Positions 35,970 through 46,822 of a stretch of 64,000 nucleotides of DNA are shown here, piece by piece. Under the pieces are notes generated by a model. It saw nothing but the letters and a program-made list of their open reading frames with translations, made no database searches and had not been told where the DNA came from. The DNA lies in the NCBI RefSeq assembly GCF_013753875.1, contig NZ_SMDS01000023.1, forward strand, positions 33,834 to 97,833, in the 5' to 3' direction. How positions within the stretch are numbered: the stretch's first letter is position 1; every line of letters begins with the position of its first letter. Source of the DNA: Candidatus Pantoea persica (GTDB taxonomy: Bacteria; Pseudomonadota; Gammaproteobacteria; Enterobacterales; Enterobacteriaceae). The translations under genes and the position numbers were made by a program.

Positions 35970-37373
35970 TCAGGAAGATAAAGTTCGGATGAGATTAGAG
36001 AAATCTTCTTTTATGTCGTGGCTCTCTTCACGCAGCTGCTCGATTTTGCGGCAGGCGTGAAGCACAGTGGTGTGGTCGCGGCCGCCGAAAGCGTCGCCGA
36101 TCTCCGGCAGGCTATGGTTAGTCAGCTCTTTCGCCATCGCCATCGCCATCTGGCGCGGACGCGCCACCGAACGCGAACGGCGTTTGGAGAGCAGATCCGC
36201 GACCTTGATTTTGTAATATTCGGCCACCGTCTTCTGGATGTTATCGATGGTGACCAGCTTTTCCTGCAGCGCCAGCAGATCGCGCAGCGCCTCGCGCACA
36301 AAGTCGATGGTAATGGCGCGGCCGGTAAAGTTGGCATTGGCGATGACGCGGTTCAGCGCCCCTTCCAGCTCGCGCACGTTAGAGCGCAGCCGCTTGGCGA
36401 TAAAGAAGGCGACTTCGCCCGGCAGACGGATATCTTTCTCATCCGCCTTTTTCATCAGGATCGCCACGCGCGTCTCCAGCTCTGGCGGCTCAATGGCCAC
36501 CGTCAGCCCCCAGCCGAAGCGAGACTTCAAACGATCTTCCACGCCGTTGATCTCTTTCGGGTAACGGTCGGAAGTCAGAATGATTTGCTGATTGCCTTCC
36601 AGCAGAGCGTTGAAGGTATGGAAAAACTCCTCCTGCGAGCGTTCTTTGTTGGCGAAGAACTGGATGTCATCGATCAGCAGCGCGTCAACCGAACGGTAGT
36701 AGCGCTTGAACTCTTCGATGGCGTTGTTCTGCAGCGCCTTCACCATGTCCTGCACAAAACGCTCGGAGTGCATGTAAACCACTTTGGCATTCGGCTTGCG
36801 CGCGATAATGCCGTTGCCCACTGCGTGCAGCAGGTGCGTTTTGCCGAGGCCGGTGCCGCCATAAAGGAAAAGCGGGTTGTAGGCGCCGCCCGGATTATCA
36901 GCCACCTGACGCGCCGCCGCGCGCGCCAGCTGGTTGGATTTACCTTCGACGAAGTTATCAAAGTTGTGGCGATTATTGACGTTGGAGCAATAGGTCACGT
37001 CGGCCGGCGCCGGGACGTTGTCCCAGCTGGGTCGCATCGGCTGCGCGGGCGCGGGACGGCTTTCGATCGGCGCGGGCGCGCTGACGCTCGCCATCACCGG
37101 CTGGCTCATCGCCGCCGGCTGCTGCACCGGACGCGTGCCGACTTCAAAACGCAGCAACGGCACATCCACGCCGCAAAATTCGTTCAGTAGACCGTTAATG
37201 TTGTTGATGTACTTATCCCGTACCCAGTCGAGCACAAACCGATTTGGTGCATACAAGGCCAGCGTATTGTCGTTTAACTCTGCCTGCAGCGGTCGAATCC
37301 ACATGCTGAATTCGGTGGCAGGAAGCTCATCCTGCAAACGGGCAAGACACTGTTGCCAGAGCGTAAGTGACAC
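35970..37373 (-). CDS. dnaA: Chromosomal replication initiator DnaA
   Basis: AAA+ initiator that melts oriC. 467 residues if started at GTG 37373 ([20 protein letters not shown]), matching the E. coli GTG start and length; an in-frame GTG four codons upstream is possible. Domains: I (DnaB/DiaA interaction, 1-90), variable linker II, AAA+ III with Walker [17 protein letters not shown] and Walker [11 protein letters not shown], and IV with the DnaA-box helix ([16 protein letters not shown]). Intact; upstream DnaA box suggests autoregulation. Confidence 0.98.
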   Translation of the reverse strand: MSLTLWQQCLARLQDELPATEFSMWIRPLQAELNDNTLALYAPNRFVLDWVRDKYINNINGLLNEFCGVDVPLLRFEVGTRPVQQPAAMSQPVMASVSAPAPIESRPAPAQPMRPSWDNVPAPADVTYCSNVNNRHNFDNFVEGKSNQLARAAARQVADNPGGAYNPLFLYGGTGLGKTHLLHAVGNGIIARKPNAKVVYMHSERFVQDMVKALQNNAIEEFKRYYRSVDALLIDDIQFFANKERSQEEFFHTFNALLEGNQQIILTSDRYPKEINGVEDRLKSRFGWGLTVAIEPPELETRVAILMKKADEKDIRLPGEVAFFIAKRLRSNVRELEGALNRVIANANFTGRAITIDFVREALRDLLALQEKLVTIDNIQKTVAEYYKIKVADLLSKRRSRSVARPRQMAMAMAKELTNHSLPEIGDAFGGRDHTTVLHACRKIEQLREESHDIKEDFSNLIRTLSS

Positions 37374-37577
37374 GGCGGACTCCACTTGTACATAATCGAT
37401 AAGAAATAGTAGGCGCTAATAAAGAAACGTTCATTTTTGACACAGACGGTAGAAAGCGCCTGCGACCGCTATCAACGGTTTCCGTCCCTGCGATCGCAAC
37501 CGAATCGCCAGCGGAAAGGCGGATCATAGCGCAAAGCGAGGCAGAGATCTTCACTTTCTACACAGTTTTGATCCCTT

Positions 37578-37586
37578 TTATCCACA
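37578..37586 (+). promoter_or_regulatory. DnaA box upstream of dnaA
   Basis: Perfect TTATCCACA about 205 bases upstream of the dnaA start, in the dnaA-rpmH divergent region (37374-37953), as in the autoregulated dnaA promoter of E. coli. A single box, so this is not an origin. Confidence 0.85.
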
Positions 37587-37824
37587 GGCCGTGGACAGGT
37601 AAATCGGTTTACGCTCGCTGGCGAAAAAAGCTGCCGGGATCGTCAGGAAAAAGCGCGCTTTTTCAGGCCGCCCGCCGCAGGGCGATTGCAAGAAGATCCC
37701 GCCAGATCCTTGCGCTTTAAAGCGGAGACCGTATAATTCTCCCCCAGCGTTGCCGCGCTATGCCCAATGCCCGGACTCAGCGGGCTGTATCCGGGTTTCC
37801 AGGTACCGCGACCAGCGAAGTAAA

Positions 37825-37853
37825 TTGACTCCGGACTGTACAATTATTACAAT
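37825..37853 (+). promoter_or_regulatory. Sigma-70 promoter of rpmH-rnpA
   Basis: TTGACT (37825-37830), 17-base spacer, TACAAT (37848-37853), about 100 bases ahead of the rpmH start. A near-consensus match. Confidence 0.8.
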
Positions 37854-37941
37854 CCCGCCTCTTTATTAAAGACACATTGAGGCGTCGGTCGTTTTACTGG
37901 CCCAAAAACGCGTCACACCCAGTGAAGTTTTTCAAGTTTAG

Positions 37942-38094
<153 letters not shown>

Positions 38095-38109
38095 TAAAAG
38101 CTACCCCTC

Positions 38110-38469
38110 GTGGTTAAGCTCGCATTTCCTAGGGAGTTACGTTTGTTAACTCCCACTAACTTCACCTTCGTCTTCCAGCAGCCACAACGGGCTGGCACGC
38201 CGCAAATCACCATTCTCGGCCGCCTTAATTCGCAGGGGCATCCCCGCATCGGTCTTACCGTCGCCAAAAAGCACGTCAAGCGCGCGCGCGAACGCAACCG
38301 GATCAAACGTCTGACCCGGGAAAGCTTTCGTCTGTGCCAGCATGAACTGCCGGCGATGGATTTTGTCGTTGTGGCGAAAAAGGGGATTGCCGATCTCGAC
38401 AACCGTACGTTGACGGAAGCGTTGGAGAAATTATGGCGTCGTCACTGTCGCCTGGCACGCGGCTCCTGA
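38110..38469 (+). CDS. rnpA: Ribonuclease P protein component
   Basis: Protein subunit of RNase P that helps the M1 RNA process tRNA 5' ends. 119 residues from GTG 38110 ([21 protein letters not shown]), with the RNR motif in [19 protein letters not shown]. Codons 6-8 read CCTAGG, i.e. a CTAGG derived in my reading from the more common CCAGG, a silent example of the substitution seen in premature stops. Overlaps yidD by 37 bases. Intact. Confidence 0.97.
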   Translation: MVKLAFPRELRLLTPTNFTFVFQQPQRAGTPQITILGRLNSQGHPRIGLTVAKKHVKRARERNRIKRLTRESFRLCQHELPAMDFVVVAKKGIADLDNRTLTEALEKLWRRHCRLARGS

Positions 38470-38675
38470 TCGTCCTGATCTGCGTTTATCAACGCGGCAT
38501 CAGCCCATTGCTGGGACCACACTGTCGGTTTCAGCCAACCTGTTCTCATTATGGAATTGAGGCGTTACGCAGGTTTGGCCTGATAAAAGGCAGTTGGTTG
38601 ACATTCAAACGCGTATTAAAATGCCACCCTTTGAACCTGGGTGGTGACGATCCTGTGCCGCCAAAAAACCATTGA
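38433..38675 (+). CDS. yidD: Membrane protein insertion efficiency factor YidD
   Basis: 80 residues starting [20 protein letters not shown], with the family cysteine motif [19 protein letters not shown]. Membrane-associated protein acting with YidC. Start lies within rnpA (37-base overlap) and it ends 18 bases before yidC. Intact. Confidence 0.95.
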   Translation: MASSLSPGTRLLIVLICVYQRGISPLLGPHCRFQPTCSHYGIEALRRFGLIKGSWLTFKRVLKCHPLNLGGDDPVPPKNH

Positions 38676-38693
38676 TACCAGAGAACATAAACG

Positions 38694-40343
38694 ATGGATT
38701 CGCAACGCAATCTTTTTCTCATCGCTTTTCTGTTCGTGTCTTTCATGATCTGGCAAACTTGGCAGACGGACCACGCTCCGCAGCCGCAGCAGACCCAGAC
38801 CACGCAGAACACCAACAGCGCAGTAGGTGATGCCGCCAGCCAGGGCGTACCGGCCAGCAGCCAGGGCAAAACGATCACCGTTAAGACTGATGTCCTGTCA
38901 TTGAATATCAACACCCGCGGTGGCGATGTCGAGCAAGCGCAGCTGCTGACCTACCCAGACAAGCTGGGTTCCGACCAGCCGTTCCAGCTGTTGGAAACCA
39001 CGCCGTCCTTCGTTTACCAAGCACAGAGCGGGCTGACCGGCCGCAATGGTCCGGATAACCCGAACAATGGCGCGCGTCCGCTGTTCACCACCACACAGGA
39101 TCGCTTTGAAATGGCCGACGGCCAGACTGAACTGCGCGTGCCGATGACCTATACCTCTGAAAACGGCGTGGTCTACACCAAAACCTTTATCTTCAAGCGC
39201 GGCGAGTTCGCGGTTGACGTAGAGTACAGCGTCAACAACACCACCCAGCAGCCGCTGGAAGTGGCGCTGTTCGGCCAACTGAAGCAGACCATCGATCTGC
39301 CGAAGCATCGCGACACCGGCAGCAACAACTTTGCGTTGCATACCTTCCGCGGCGCGGCCTACTCCACCAGCGAAGAGAAGTACGAAAGGTACAAATTCGA
39401 CACCATCGCGGATAACGAAAACCTGAGCGCGACCACCAGCAACGGCTGGGTGGCTATGCTGCAGCAATACTTCGCGACCGCTTGGGTACCGCGCACCACC
39501 GCCGGCACCAATACGCTCTATACCAGCAACCTGGGCAACGGCGTAGCGGCGATCGGCTACAAGTCCGCGCCGGTGACCATCGGCGCAGGCCAGCAGCAGA
39601 ACCTGAGCGCCACGCTGTGGGTCGGCCCGGAAATTCAGGACAAGATGGCCGCCGTCGCGCCGCATCTCGACCTGACCGTAGACTACGGCTGGCTGTGGTT
39701 TATCTCTCAGCCGCTGTTTAAGCTGCTGAAGTTCCTGCACAGCTTTATCGGTAACTGGGGATTCTCCATTATCGTGATCACCTTCATCGTGCGCGGCATC
39801 ATGTACCCGCTGACCAAAGCGCAGTACACCTCGATGGCGAAAATGCGCATGCTGCAGCCGAAAATCCAAGCGATGCGTGAGCGCATGGGTGACGACAAGC
39901 AGAAGATGAGCCAAGAGATGATGGCGCTCTATAAGGCGGAGAAGGTCGCCCCGCTGGGCGGCTGTCTGCCGCTGATTATTCAGATGCCGATCTTCCTTGC
40001 GCTTTACTACATGCTGTCTGGTTCGGTGGAGCTGCGCCATGCGCCATTTATCCTCTGGATCCATGACCTGTCGGCGCAGGACCCCTACTACATCCTGCCG
40101 ATTCTGATGGGCATCACCATGTTCTTCATTCAGAAGATGTCACCGACCACCGTGACCGATCCGATGCAACAGAAGATCATGACCTTTATGCCGGTTATCT
40201 TTACCGTCTTCTTCCTGTGGTTCCCATCAGGTCTGGTGCTGTACTACATTGTCAGCAACTTGGTAACCATCCAGCAGCAGCAGCTGATCTATCGCGGGCT
40301 GGAAAAACTCGGTCTGCACAGCCGCGACAAGAAAAAGGTGTAA
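38694..40343 (+). CDS. yidC: Membrane protein insertase YidC
   Basis: 549 residues (E. coli 548). N-terminal membrane anchor [15 protein letters not shown], large periplasmic beta domain, then the five-helix insertase core beginning at [20 protein letters not shown], with the positively charged groove residue in the [12 protein letters not shown] segment. C-terminus SRDKKKV is basic as expected. Inserts respiratory and ATP-synthase subunits. Followed by a terminator. Intact. Confidence 0.98.
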   Translation: MDSQRNLFLIAFLFVSFMIWQTWQTDHAPQPQQTQTTQNTNSAVGDAASQGVPASSQGKTITVKTDVLSLNINTRGGDVEQAQLLTYPDKLGSDQPFQLLETTPSFVYQAQSGLTGRNGPDNPNNGARPLFTTTQDRFEMADGQTELRVPMTYTSENGVVYTKTFIFKRGEFAVDVEYSVNNTTQQPLEVALFGQLKQTIDLPKHRDTGSNNFALHTFRGAAYSTSEEKYERYKFDTIADNENLSATTSNGWVAMLQQYFATAWVPRTTAGTNTLYTSNLGNGVAAIGYKSAPVTIGAGQQQNLSATLWVGPEIQDKMAAVAPHLDLTVDYGWLWFISQPLFKLLKFLHSFIGNWGFSIIVITFIVRGIMYPLTKAQYTSMAKMRMLQPKIQAMRERMGDDKQKMSQEMMALYKAEKVAPLGGCLPLIIQMPIFLALYYMLSGSVELRHAPFILWIHDLSAQDPYYILPILMGITMFFIQKMSPTTVTDPMQQKIMTFMPVIFTVFFLWFPSGLVLYYIVSNLVTIQQQQLIYRGLEKLGLHSRDKKKV

Positions 40344-40377
40344 CGCGCTTACGCCCGTCTGACAATCTGGTTTACCC

Positions 40378-40440
<63 letters not shown>

Positions 40441-40441
40441 C

Positions 40442-41806
40442 ATGAGCCACAGCGATACTATCGTCGCCCAGGCGACGCCTCCCGGACGCGGCGGCGTCGG
40501 TATTTTGCGTATTTCCGGCGCGCGCGCCGCCGAGGTGGCGCAGCAGGTGCTCGGCAAACTGCCGAAGGCGCGCTACGCCGACTATCTGCCGTTCAAAGAC
40601 GTTGACGGCAGCGTGCTGGATCAGGGCATCGCGCTGTGGTTTCCCGGCCCCAACTCCTTTACCGGGGAAGATGTGCTGGAGCTGCAGGGTCACGGCGGCC
40701 CGGTGATTCTGGATCTGCTGCTGAAGCGCATCGTGGCGCTACCGGGCTTACGCATCGCCCAGCCGGGCGAGTTCTCCGAACGCGCCTTTCTCAACGACAA
40801 GCTCGATCTAGCGCAGGCCGAGGCGATTGCCGATCTGATTGACGCCAGCTCCGAGCAGGCGGCGCGTTCGGCGGTTAATTCACTGCAGGGCGCCTTCTCG
40901 ACACGCATCAACCAGCTGGTAGAAACGCTGACTCACCTGCGCATCTATGTGGAAGCGGCGATCGACTTTCCGGACGAAGAGATCGATTTTCTCTCCGACG
41001 GCAAAATCGAAGCGCAGCTTGACGAGGTGATCGCCGATCTCGACGGCGTGCGCGCCGAGACGCGTCAGGGCAGTCTGCTGCGCGAAGGGATGAAGGTGGT
41101 GATTGCGGGTCGTCCGAACGCGGGTAAATCGAGCCTACTCAACGCACTGGCCGGACGCGAGGCGGCGATCGTTACCGATATCGCCGGCACCACGCGCGAC
41201 GTGCTGCGCGAGCATATCCATATCGACGGCATGCCGCTGTACATTATCGATACCGCCGGGCTGCGCGAGACGAGCGACGAGGTGGAGCGCATCGGCATCG
41301 AGCGCGCCTGGCAGGAGATCGAACAGGCGGACCGCGTGCTGTTTATGGTGGATGGTACCACCACCGACGCCACGGAAGCGGCGCAGATCTGGCCCGATTT
41401 CGTCTCGCGCCTGCCGGCGGCGCTGCCAATTACCGTGGTGCGCAATAAGGCGGACGTCACCGGCGAAACCCTGGGACTGACGGGAGTGAACGGTCACTCG
41501 CTGATTAGCCTCTCGGCAAGCACCGGCGCGGGCGTCGAGGCGCTGCGCGATCACCTGAAACAGTCGATGGGCTTTGCCGGCAATATGGAAAGCGGCTTCC
41601 TGGCGCGCCGTCGTCATCTGCAGGCGCTGGAGCTGGCGGCGACGCACTTACAGCAGGGCAAGGTGCAGCTGCTGGGTGCCTGGGCGGGCGAGCTGCTGGC
41701 GGAAGAGCTGCGGCTGGCGCAGCAGGCGCTGAGCGAAATCACCGGCGAGTTTACCTCTGACGATCTGCTGGGACAGATATTTTCCAGCTTCTGTATCGGA
41801 AAGTGA
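40442..41806 (+). CDS. mnmE: tRNA-modifying GTPase MnmE
   Basis: With MnmG makes the 5-carboxymethylaminomethyl group on wobble U34. 454 residues from [20 protein letters not shown], the family length. G-domain motifs: [48 protein letters not shown]-terminal FCIGK with the catalytic cysteine. The reading frame is intact, but the leader is unusual: the ribosome site lies in an expanded AG repeat sandwiched between the yidC terminator and the start. No separate promoter is obvious between terminator and start. Confidence 0.97.
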   Translation: MSHSDTIVAQATPPGRGGVGILRISGARAAEVAQQVLGKLPKARYADYLPFKDVDGSVLDQGIALWFPGPNSFTGEDVLELQGHGGPVILDLLLKRIVALPGLRIAQPGEFSERAFLNDKLDLAQAEAIADLIDASSEQAARSAVNSLQGAFSTRINQLVETLTHLRIYVEAAIDFPDEEIDFLSDGKIEAQLDEVIADLDGVRAETRQGSLLREGMKVVIAGRPNAGKSSLLNALAGREAAIVTDIAGTTRDVLREHIHIDGMPLYIIDTAGLRETSDEVERIGIERAWQEIEQADRVLFMVDGTTTDATEAAQIWPDFVSRLPAALPITVVRNKADVTGETLGLTGVNGHSLISLSASTGAGVEALRDHLKQSMGFAGNMESGFLARRRHLQALELAATHLQQGKVQLLGAWAGELLAEELRLAQQALSEITGEFTSDDLLGQIFSSFCIGK

Positions 41807-41966
41807 CGATCGTATAGCGCGGCAAATCATTTGATACCGAAAGGCAAAATATTTGATACGCTATACCCGCCTCTGCTATTTATTCGCATTTACATCCAGG
41901 CTGTTGAGCTACAACGGTAATTCAGGCATAACAAGCACTGATCGGAAAGTTGGCGGGATGGATGCA

Positions 41967-43643
41967 ATGAAATTTCTTGGAAAAATTTTTCTTACGGTAC
42001 TGCTGCTGGCGCTGAGCCTGGTGTTTGTGTACGTCCTGCTGCAGACGCAGTGGGGCGCGGGCTGGTTCAGCCGCAACTTCAGCGACAAGACCGCCTGGCA
42101 TCTCTCGCTCAGCAAAATAGAGCATAACTTCTCTTCGCCTTCGCACCTGATTCTCGACGACTTCAGCTTCGGTCATGACGGCCAGCCCGCCATGGTGGTG
42201 GCGAAACACGTCGATCTGGGCCTCGCGCTGCTGCAGTTCAGCGATCCGCTGCATTTCGCCAGCATTGAGCTGCGCGACGGCGAAATCAACCTGGCGAACC
42301 TGACGCCGGCGGATGAGCTACCCTTCCAGGCGGGCCGCCTGCAGCTGAATAATATGCGCGTCGACAGCCCGGCGACGCCGCTGCCGATTGCGGCGCAACA
42401 GGTCAACGGCGGCATCGTGCCGTGGAAACCGGTGCCGGAAAATGTGCTGGGTAGCGATGCGCAGTTTCAGATGAGCGCCAGCGCAATGACGCTGAACAAC
42501 GTAGCGGGCGCTAACGTGTTGATTCAGGGCAGCGTAGCGCAGGGCCGCATGCTGTTCAGCAACGTCGGCGCCGATCTGGCACGCGGCTCCATAACCGGCA
42601 GCGCCGAGCGCGACGCACAGGGCAACTGGCTGATTCGCCAGTTGCTCCTTAACGATATTCGCCTGCAAACCAGCCAGACGCTGGAGGATTTTCTGCAGCC
42701 GATTCAGGCGTTGCCGTCCGTTACCGTTAATCGCCTAGATATGACCGATGCGCGCCTGCAGGGCCCTGACTGGGCAGTGACCGATCTCGATTTAACGCTG
42801 AAGAACCTCAGCTGGAAGGGCGATGACTGGCGCAGCAGCGACGGTTCGCTTTCAATGAACGCCAGCAATTTCATCAATGGCCGCTTCGAGTTGAACGATC
42901 CCATCGTCAATCTCGACTTTTCGCCACAGGGCATCGACCTGAAGCAGTTCAGCTCGCGCTGGGCCAACGGCGTCATCCGCGCCGACGGCCGCTGGAGCCG
43001 TAGCGACAAGCGCCTGATCCTGAACAATCTGGCGGTCGCCGGGCTGGAGTATGCCCTGCCGCAGACGTGGCGCGATCGCTGGCAGGATGCGCTGCCGGCG
43101 TGGCTCGATAGCCTGGCGGTGACGCACTTCACCTCCAATCGCAACCTGATTATCGATATCAACCCGGCATTTCCGTTCCAGATGACGTCGCTGGACGGCA
43201 GCGGCGAAAACCTGCTGCTGGCGCGTCAGCATCAGTGGGGGATTTGGGCGGGCAAGCTGAACCTGAACGCGGCGGAAGCGACCTTCAACCGCACCGACTT
43301 GCGTCATCCGTCGCTGGCGCTGAGCGCCGACGAACAGCAGATTCAAATCACGGAGCTCAGCGCCTTTAGCGGCGACGGCCTGCTGGAAGGCAGCGCCAGC
43401 ATCGGCCAGCAGCCGGATCGCCCGGTGGCGCTGACGCTGAAAGGCCAGGCCGTGCCGGCCAGCGTGCTGCAAAACTGGGGCTGGCCGCCGCTCTCGGCCA
43501 GCGGCGCAAGTAATTTCCAGCTGCGACTGGAGGCGTCGCTCAAGGCGAATGCGCCGCTGAAACCCTCCGCAAACGGCACGCTGTCGCTGCGTACCGATAT
43601 GCAGCAGATCGAGCAGCGGATGCAGGCGGGCGAGGTAAAGTGA
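41967..43643 (+). CDS. yicH: AsmA-family protein YicH
   Basis: Inner-membrane-anchored periplasmic protein of the AsmA family, implicated in lipid transport or membrane homeostasis. N-terminal anchor LGKIFLTVLLLALSLVFVYV, then a long beta-rich periplasmic domain. Motifs shared with E. coli YicH: VNGGIVPWKPVPENVLG, ARLQGPDWAVTDLDL, NRNLIIDINPAFPFQMT. 558 residues from ATG 41967; an in-frame ATG nine bases upstream is possible. Slightly shorter at the C-terminus than E. coli YicH (569). The 160 bases upstream are otherwise empty. Confidence 0.92.
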   Translation: MKFLGKIFLTVLLLALSLVFVYVLLQTQWGAGWFSRNFSDKTAWHLSLSKIEHNFSSPSHLILDDFSFGHDGQPAMVVAKHVDLGLALLQFSDPLHFASIELRDGEINLANLTPADELPFQAGRLQLNNMRVDSPATPLPIAAQQVNGGIVPWKPVPENVLGSDAQFQMSASAMTLNNVAGANVLIQGSVAQGRMLFSNVGADLARGSITGSAERDAQGNWLIRQLLLNDIRLQTSQTLEDFLQPIQALPSVTVNRLDMTDARLQGPDWAVTDLDLTLKNLSWKGDDWRSSDGSLSMNASNFINGRFELNDPIVNLDFSPQGIDLKQFSSRWANGVIRADGRWSRSDKRLILNNLAVAGLEYALPQTWRDRWQDALPAWLDSLAVTHFTSNRNLIIDINPAFPFQMTSLDGSGENLLLARQHQWGIWAGKLNLNAAEATFNRTDLRHPSLALSADEQQIQITELSAFSGDGLLEGSASIGQQPDRPVALTLKGQAVPASVLQNWGWPPLSASGASNFQLRLEASLKANAPLKPSANGTLSLRTDMQQIEQRMQAGEVK

Positions 43644-43744
43644 CCTCTGACGGCGCGCTATGCGCGACTGGCAACGGCGAGAGGCGGAGTTGATACGTGC
43701 TCTGGCTGGCGAGGCCCAGCGAACAGCACGTCAGACAGTAACAT

Positions 43745-43768
43745 TCAGGGCCGGATTATCGGCCCTGA
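43745..43768. terminator. Possible terminator hairpin between yicH and fabY
   Basis: AGGGCCG-GATTAT-CGGCCCT hairpin between convergent yicH and fabY. No T-run on either side, so it may be only a barrier or a structural repeat. Confidence 0.45.
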
Positions 43769-43771
43769 CGT

Positions 43772-44719
43772 TCAGTTGATGCGCGCGCCGGAACCACCCT
43801 CTTCCAGCGGCTCGTCGGGATCGGCGGGCAGCACGATATAAACACCCTCAAACACCGCGCCCAGCTCTTCGTTGCCGTACAGCTCTACCTCAAGGTGCAC
43901 GCGCGCCTTGCGGCCGCGCGCCAAGCGATCTAGATCGCCGCTTATAGAGCCAATATCGGCAATCGCGCCCGGACGTCCGGTAATGGGTTTGCTGTAGCGA
44001 ATATGCGCATCCGCCAGAATAATGGTACCGCCAAGGTGGCGTTCGCGCAGCAGCAACCAGATCAACCCCCAGCCGGTCAGGGTCGCCAGCGAAAAGAGGC
44101 TGCCGGCGAACAGCGTATGGTGTGGGTTCTGGTTGCCGGTTTCCGGCATAGTGGTGACGAATTTCTGGCCGGTAAACTGCAGAATGCGCACGCCCATCTT
44201 TTCGCTGAGCGGAATATTGTCGTACCAGGCCTGCTGAATCTGGCCGCACCAGTCGGCGCGATGCAGAATATCGTCCAGCGTCACCACAGGCTTGATCATC
44301 AGGAAATGGCGCACCGGCGTGGTCTGCGGCGCGGTGATTTCGCCTTGATTGACGTAGCCCAGCTTGGCGAAGAACTCGACCGCATCTTCGCGTGCGGCGC
44401 AGGTGACGCGCTTGACCCCTTCCTGACGCGCCACCGACTCCAGCGTCATCGCCACCAGCGTGCCCAGCCCTTTGCCCTGCACCGAAGGATGCACGGCGAG
44501 AAAGCGAATCGACGCTTCGTTGTCGGCATTGATGTAGAGTCGCCCCGCCGCCACCGGCTGGTCATGCTCGTCCACCACCATCTGATGGTGCGCCAGCGCG
44601 TCCCAGCCGTCGCGTTCTGAACCCTGCGGTTGGCGCAGCGGCTTGCGTAACATTTCCCAGCGGAACTGGTAGTACATATCCAGCTCTTCCGCGGTTTGCG
44701 GTACCCGAAGATGATACAT
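43772..44719 (-). CDS. fabY: Acetyl-ACP-forming fatty acid initiation protein FabY (YiiD)
   Basis: 315 residues. N-terminal GNAT acetyltransferase domain ([38 protein letters not shown]) fused to a C-terminal YiiD hotdog thioesterase-like domain ([34 protein letters not shown]). Known as an alternative initiator of fatty acid synthesis in gamma-proteobacteria. Start [20 protein letters not shown] chosen by family alignment. It follows dtd by 59 bases in the yihX-yihY-dtd-yiiD order of E. coli. Intact. Confidence 0.94.
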   Translation of the reverse strand: MYHLRVPQTAEELDMYYQFRWEMLRKPLRQPQGSERDGWDALAHHQMVVDEHDQPVAAGRLYINADNEASIRFLAVHPSVQGKGLGTLVAMTLESVARQEGVKRVTCAAREDAVEFFAKLGYVNQGEITAPQTTPVRHFLMIKPVVTLDDILHRADWCGQIQQAWYDNIPLSEKMGVRILQFTGQKFVTTMPETGNQNPHHTLFAGSLFSLATLTGWGLIWLLLRERHLGGTIILADAHIRYSKPITGRPGAIADIGSISGDLDRLARGRKARVHLEVELYGNEELGAVFEGVYIVLPADPDEPLEEGGSGARIN

Positions 44720-44778
44720 AAAGTGGTTCTCTCGTTCTGAGCTTGCGTGGCCGATCCCGTGTCGCTCGGCTGTCAGCC

Positions 44779-45216
44779 TCAAACCTGCAACCAGAAGGTG
44801 ACAGGCCCATCATTGACCAGCGCAACCTGCATGTTGGCGGCGAAGCGTCCGTTAGCCGTCGTCACACCCTGGCGTCGGCAGTAGTCGCTGAACCAGGTAT
44901 ACAGCCGGTTCGCCTTATCGGGCGCGGCGCCGCCGGAAAACGACGGGAGCATCCCCTTTTGCGTATCCGCCGCCAGCGTAAACTGCGACACCACCAGCAC
45001 GCTGCCGCCCGCCTGGCGGACGTTGAGATTCATTTTGCCCTGCTCATCGCTGAAAATACGGTAGCCCAGCACCTTTTCCACCAGGCGCTCGGCGCGCTTT
45101 TGATTGTCCCCTTTCTCTACGCCCAACAGCACCAGCAGCCCCAGGCCAATCTCGCCCACAACGCTGTTTTCTACGCTGACGCTGGCGTTGAGCACTCGTT
45201 GAATCAACGCAATCAT
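44779..45216 (-). CDS. dtd: D-aminoacyl-tRNA deacylase
   Basis: Hydrolyses D-Tyr-tRNA and other D-aminoacyl-tRNAs. 145 residues from [20 protein letters not shown]. Signature motifs SQFTLAADT and [11 protein letters not shown] (Gly-cisPro) are present. One position in the KGMLPSF block has Leu where E. coli has Arg. The start lies inside the last codon of the normal yihY frame; since yihY is shifted near its end, its frame now runs straight into dtd without a stop, so a hybrid product is conceivable. Confidence 0.93.
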   Translation of the reverse strand: MIALIQRVLNASVSVENSVVGEIGLGLLVLLGVEKGDNQKRAERLVEKVLGYRIFSDEQGKMNLNVRQAGGSVLVVSQFTLAADTQKGMLPSFSGGAAPDKANRLYTWFSDYCRRQGVTTANGRFAANMQVALVNDGPVTFWLQV

Positions 45217-46003
45217 GCCACCTCTCGTTTTTTCATCTTCATGCCGCCTGAGCTGGCGATAATCGTCCAGCGTGACGGTGATTTCCGCGCCCAGCAGCAC
45301 AATACAACAAGTCCAGTAGACCCAGAGAAACAGTATCGGGATCACCGCCAGTACGCCATAAATCAGCTGGTACGAGGGAAACATCGTAACATAGAGGGCG
45401 AAGCTTTTTTACCCAGCTCAAACAGCGCGCCAACCAGCGCATCGCGCGGAGCCACGCTGCGCGGCGGCACAATGCTGTAAAGTAGCCAGAAGGCGAACCA
45501 AGAGAGCAGCAGCGGAAAGACGCGTAGGAGCTGATCGCCAGGCTGGCGCCTGCCAGCAGCGGCCTCAGCGTCAGGATCATCCAGTAGACGGCGAACGAAT
45601 ATACCAGCGGCCGCTTTTTATGGCTGCGCCAGATGGTATTGAGCGCTGTGTCGACCGAGTGCATCAACAGCAGCGCGGTGACGATCAGGCCCACCGCGCC
45701 CAGCGCGGTCATGCGGTGCATGTTCGCCACGAACTGATCTAGATAGCGCTGCACCACGTTGCCTGTCGCCGGAACGAAGTTGGTGAAGATGAAGTTTTTC
45801 AGCTGGACGCTGACTTCGAAAAAGACCAGGAAGGCGGCAAACAGCGCGAAGACCACGGCGATAAGCGGCACCAGCACCAGCAGCTAGACATAGGCGAGGT
45901 TGCCCGACTGCGTGGTCATATTGTCATCGTCGATGCGGCGCCACAGCAGCTTCAGCCACATCCAGAGCGCGTGGCAAGACGATTCAAAAGGGCGTAACGT
46001 CAT
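45213..46003 (-). pseudogene. yihY: YihY/BrkB-family inner-membrane protein, broken
   Basis: Polytopic membrane protein of the former RNase BN/BrkB family. Start [20 protein letters not shown] at 46003. A TAG near 45885 follows NLAYV. The frame then runs well ([45 protein letters not shown]) to about 45535, where a frameshift and small losses occur. It resumes near 45390 as [20 protein letters not shown] in a frame that, after a further one-base change near the end, continues into dtd. Inactive. Confidence 0.92.
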
Positions 46004-46006
46004 GGT

Positions 46007-46603
46007 CTAGCGGTGGCTTGCCAGCCAAGCGGGCACGGTTTTGCTGTCGGTGACCAGCACGCTCTGAATGCCCAGCGCGTTTGCCGCCGCGATGTTAGCC
46101 GCGTTGTCGTCAAATAAGATCGCCTGATCGGCGCGATAGCCCTCCTGCTGTAGCACATGCTCAAAGATACGCGCCTCGGGCTTGCGTATCCCCAGCTCCT
46201 GCGATAGGTAGACGGTGTCCGCCGCGGCCCGCACTTCGGGGTACTGCGTTGGCCAGAACTCCGTGTGCAGCTTGTTGCTATTGGAGAGGATCACCACACG
46301 ATGGCCGTCGGCGCGCAGCTGGTTCATCAGCGCCAGCGTGTCGGCGCGCGCGCCCATAAAGACCGCCTGCCAGCCCGCCACGAACTGTTCGTAGCTCAGC
46401 GCGATATCCAGCTGCTCGCACAGCATCGCCGCAAAGTGCTCGTCGCTGATTTCGCCACGCTCGTGCTGCTCAAACGCCTCATCCATCTGAAAGCGGCTTT
46501 GCAGCAGCGCCAGCGGCACGCGACCAAGGTCACTCCAGACGCCCAGCACGCGGTTAAAGTCGATATCAACGATCACATTGCCTAAGTCAAATATGTACAA
46601 CAT
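46007..46603 (-). CDS. yihX: HAD-like phosphatase YihX
   Basis: Alpha-D-glucose-1-phosphate phosphatase. 198 residues from MLYIFDLGNVIVDIDFNRVL (start 46603 chosen by family; upstream in-frame ATG would add 11 residues). HAD motifs: FDLGNVIVDID, VILSNSNKLHTEFW, KPEARIF and the FDDNAANIAAA acid loop. Uses TAG (46007-46009) as its genuine stop. Ends 4 bases before the yihY start. Intact. Confidence 0.94.
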   Translation of the reverse strand: MLYIFDLGNVIVDIDFNRVLGVWSDLGRVPLALLQSRFQMDEAFEQHERGEISDEHFAAMLCEQLDIALSYEQFVAGWQAVFMGARADTLALMNQLRADGHRVVILSNSNKLHTEFWPTQYPEVRAAADTVYLSQELGIRKPEARIFEHVLQQEGYRADQAILFDDNAANIAAANALGIQSVLVTDSKTVPAWLASHR

Positions 46604-46778
46604 GGCGTTACTCCTCTGGTTCCTTGGATCATTCACTCTAGCGGCAAAGATAGGGGCTGAACAGATAACAGGCCGGAGAAAAATGCGTTATGGAAGCTGG
46701 CGCATGCGAGGCTACAGCTGGCAGACGGCGGGTCGGACGACGCGATAGCAGGCGTCAGAGAGAGAACGGCGGCGGGAA

Positions 46779-46807
46779 TAAAAAAGCCCCGCTCAGCGGG
46801 GCTTTTT
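46779..46807 (-). terminator. Terminator of typA
   Basis: AGCCCCGC-TCA-GCGGGGCT with A-run and T-run on opposite sides, 16 bases past the typA stop; also functional in the opposite direction. Confidence 0.92.
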
Positions 46808-46822
46808 CAGAGGGGAAACGTC

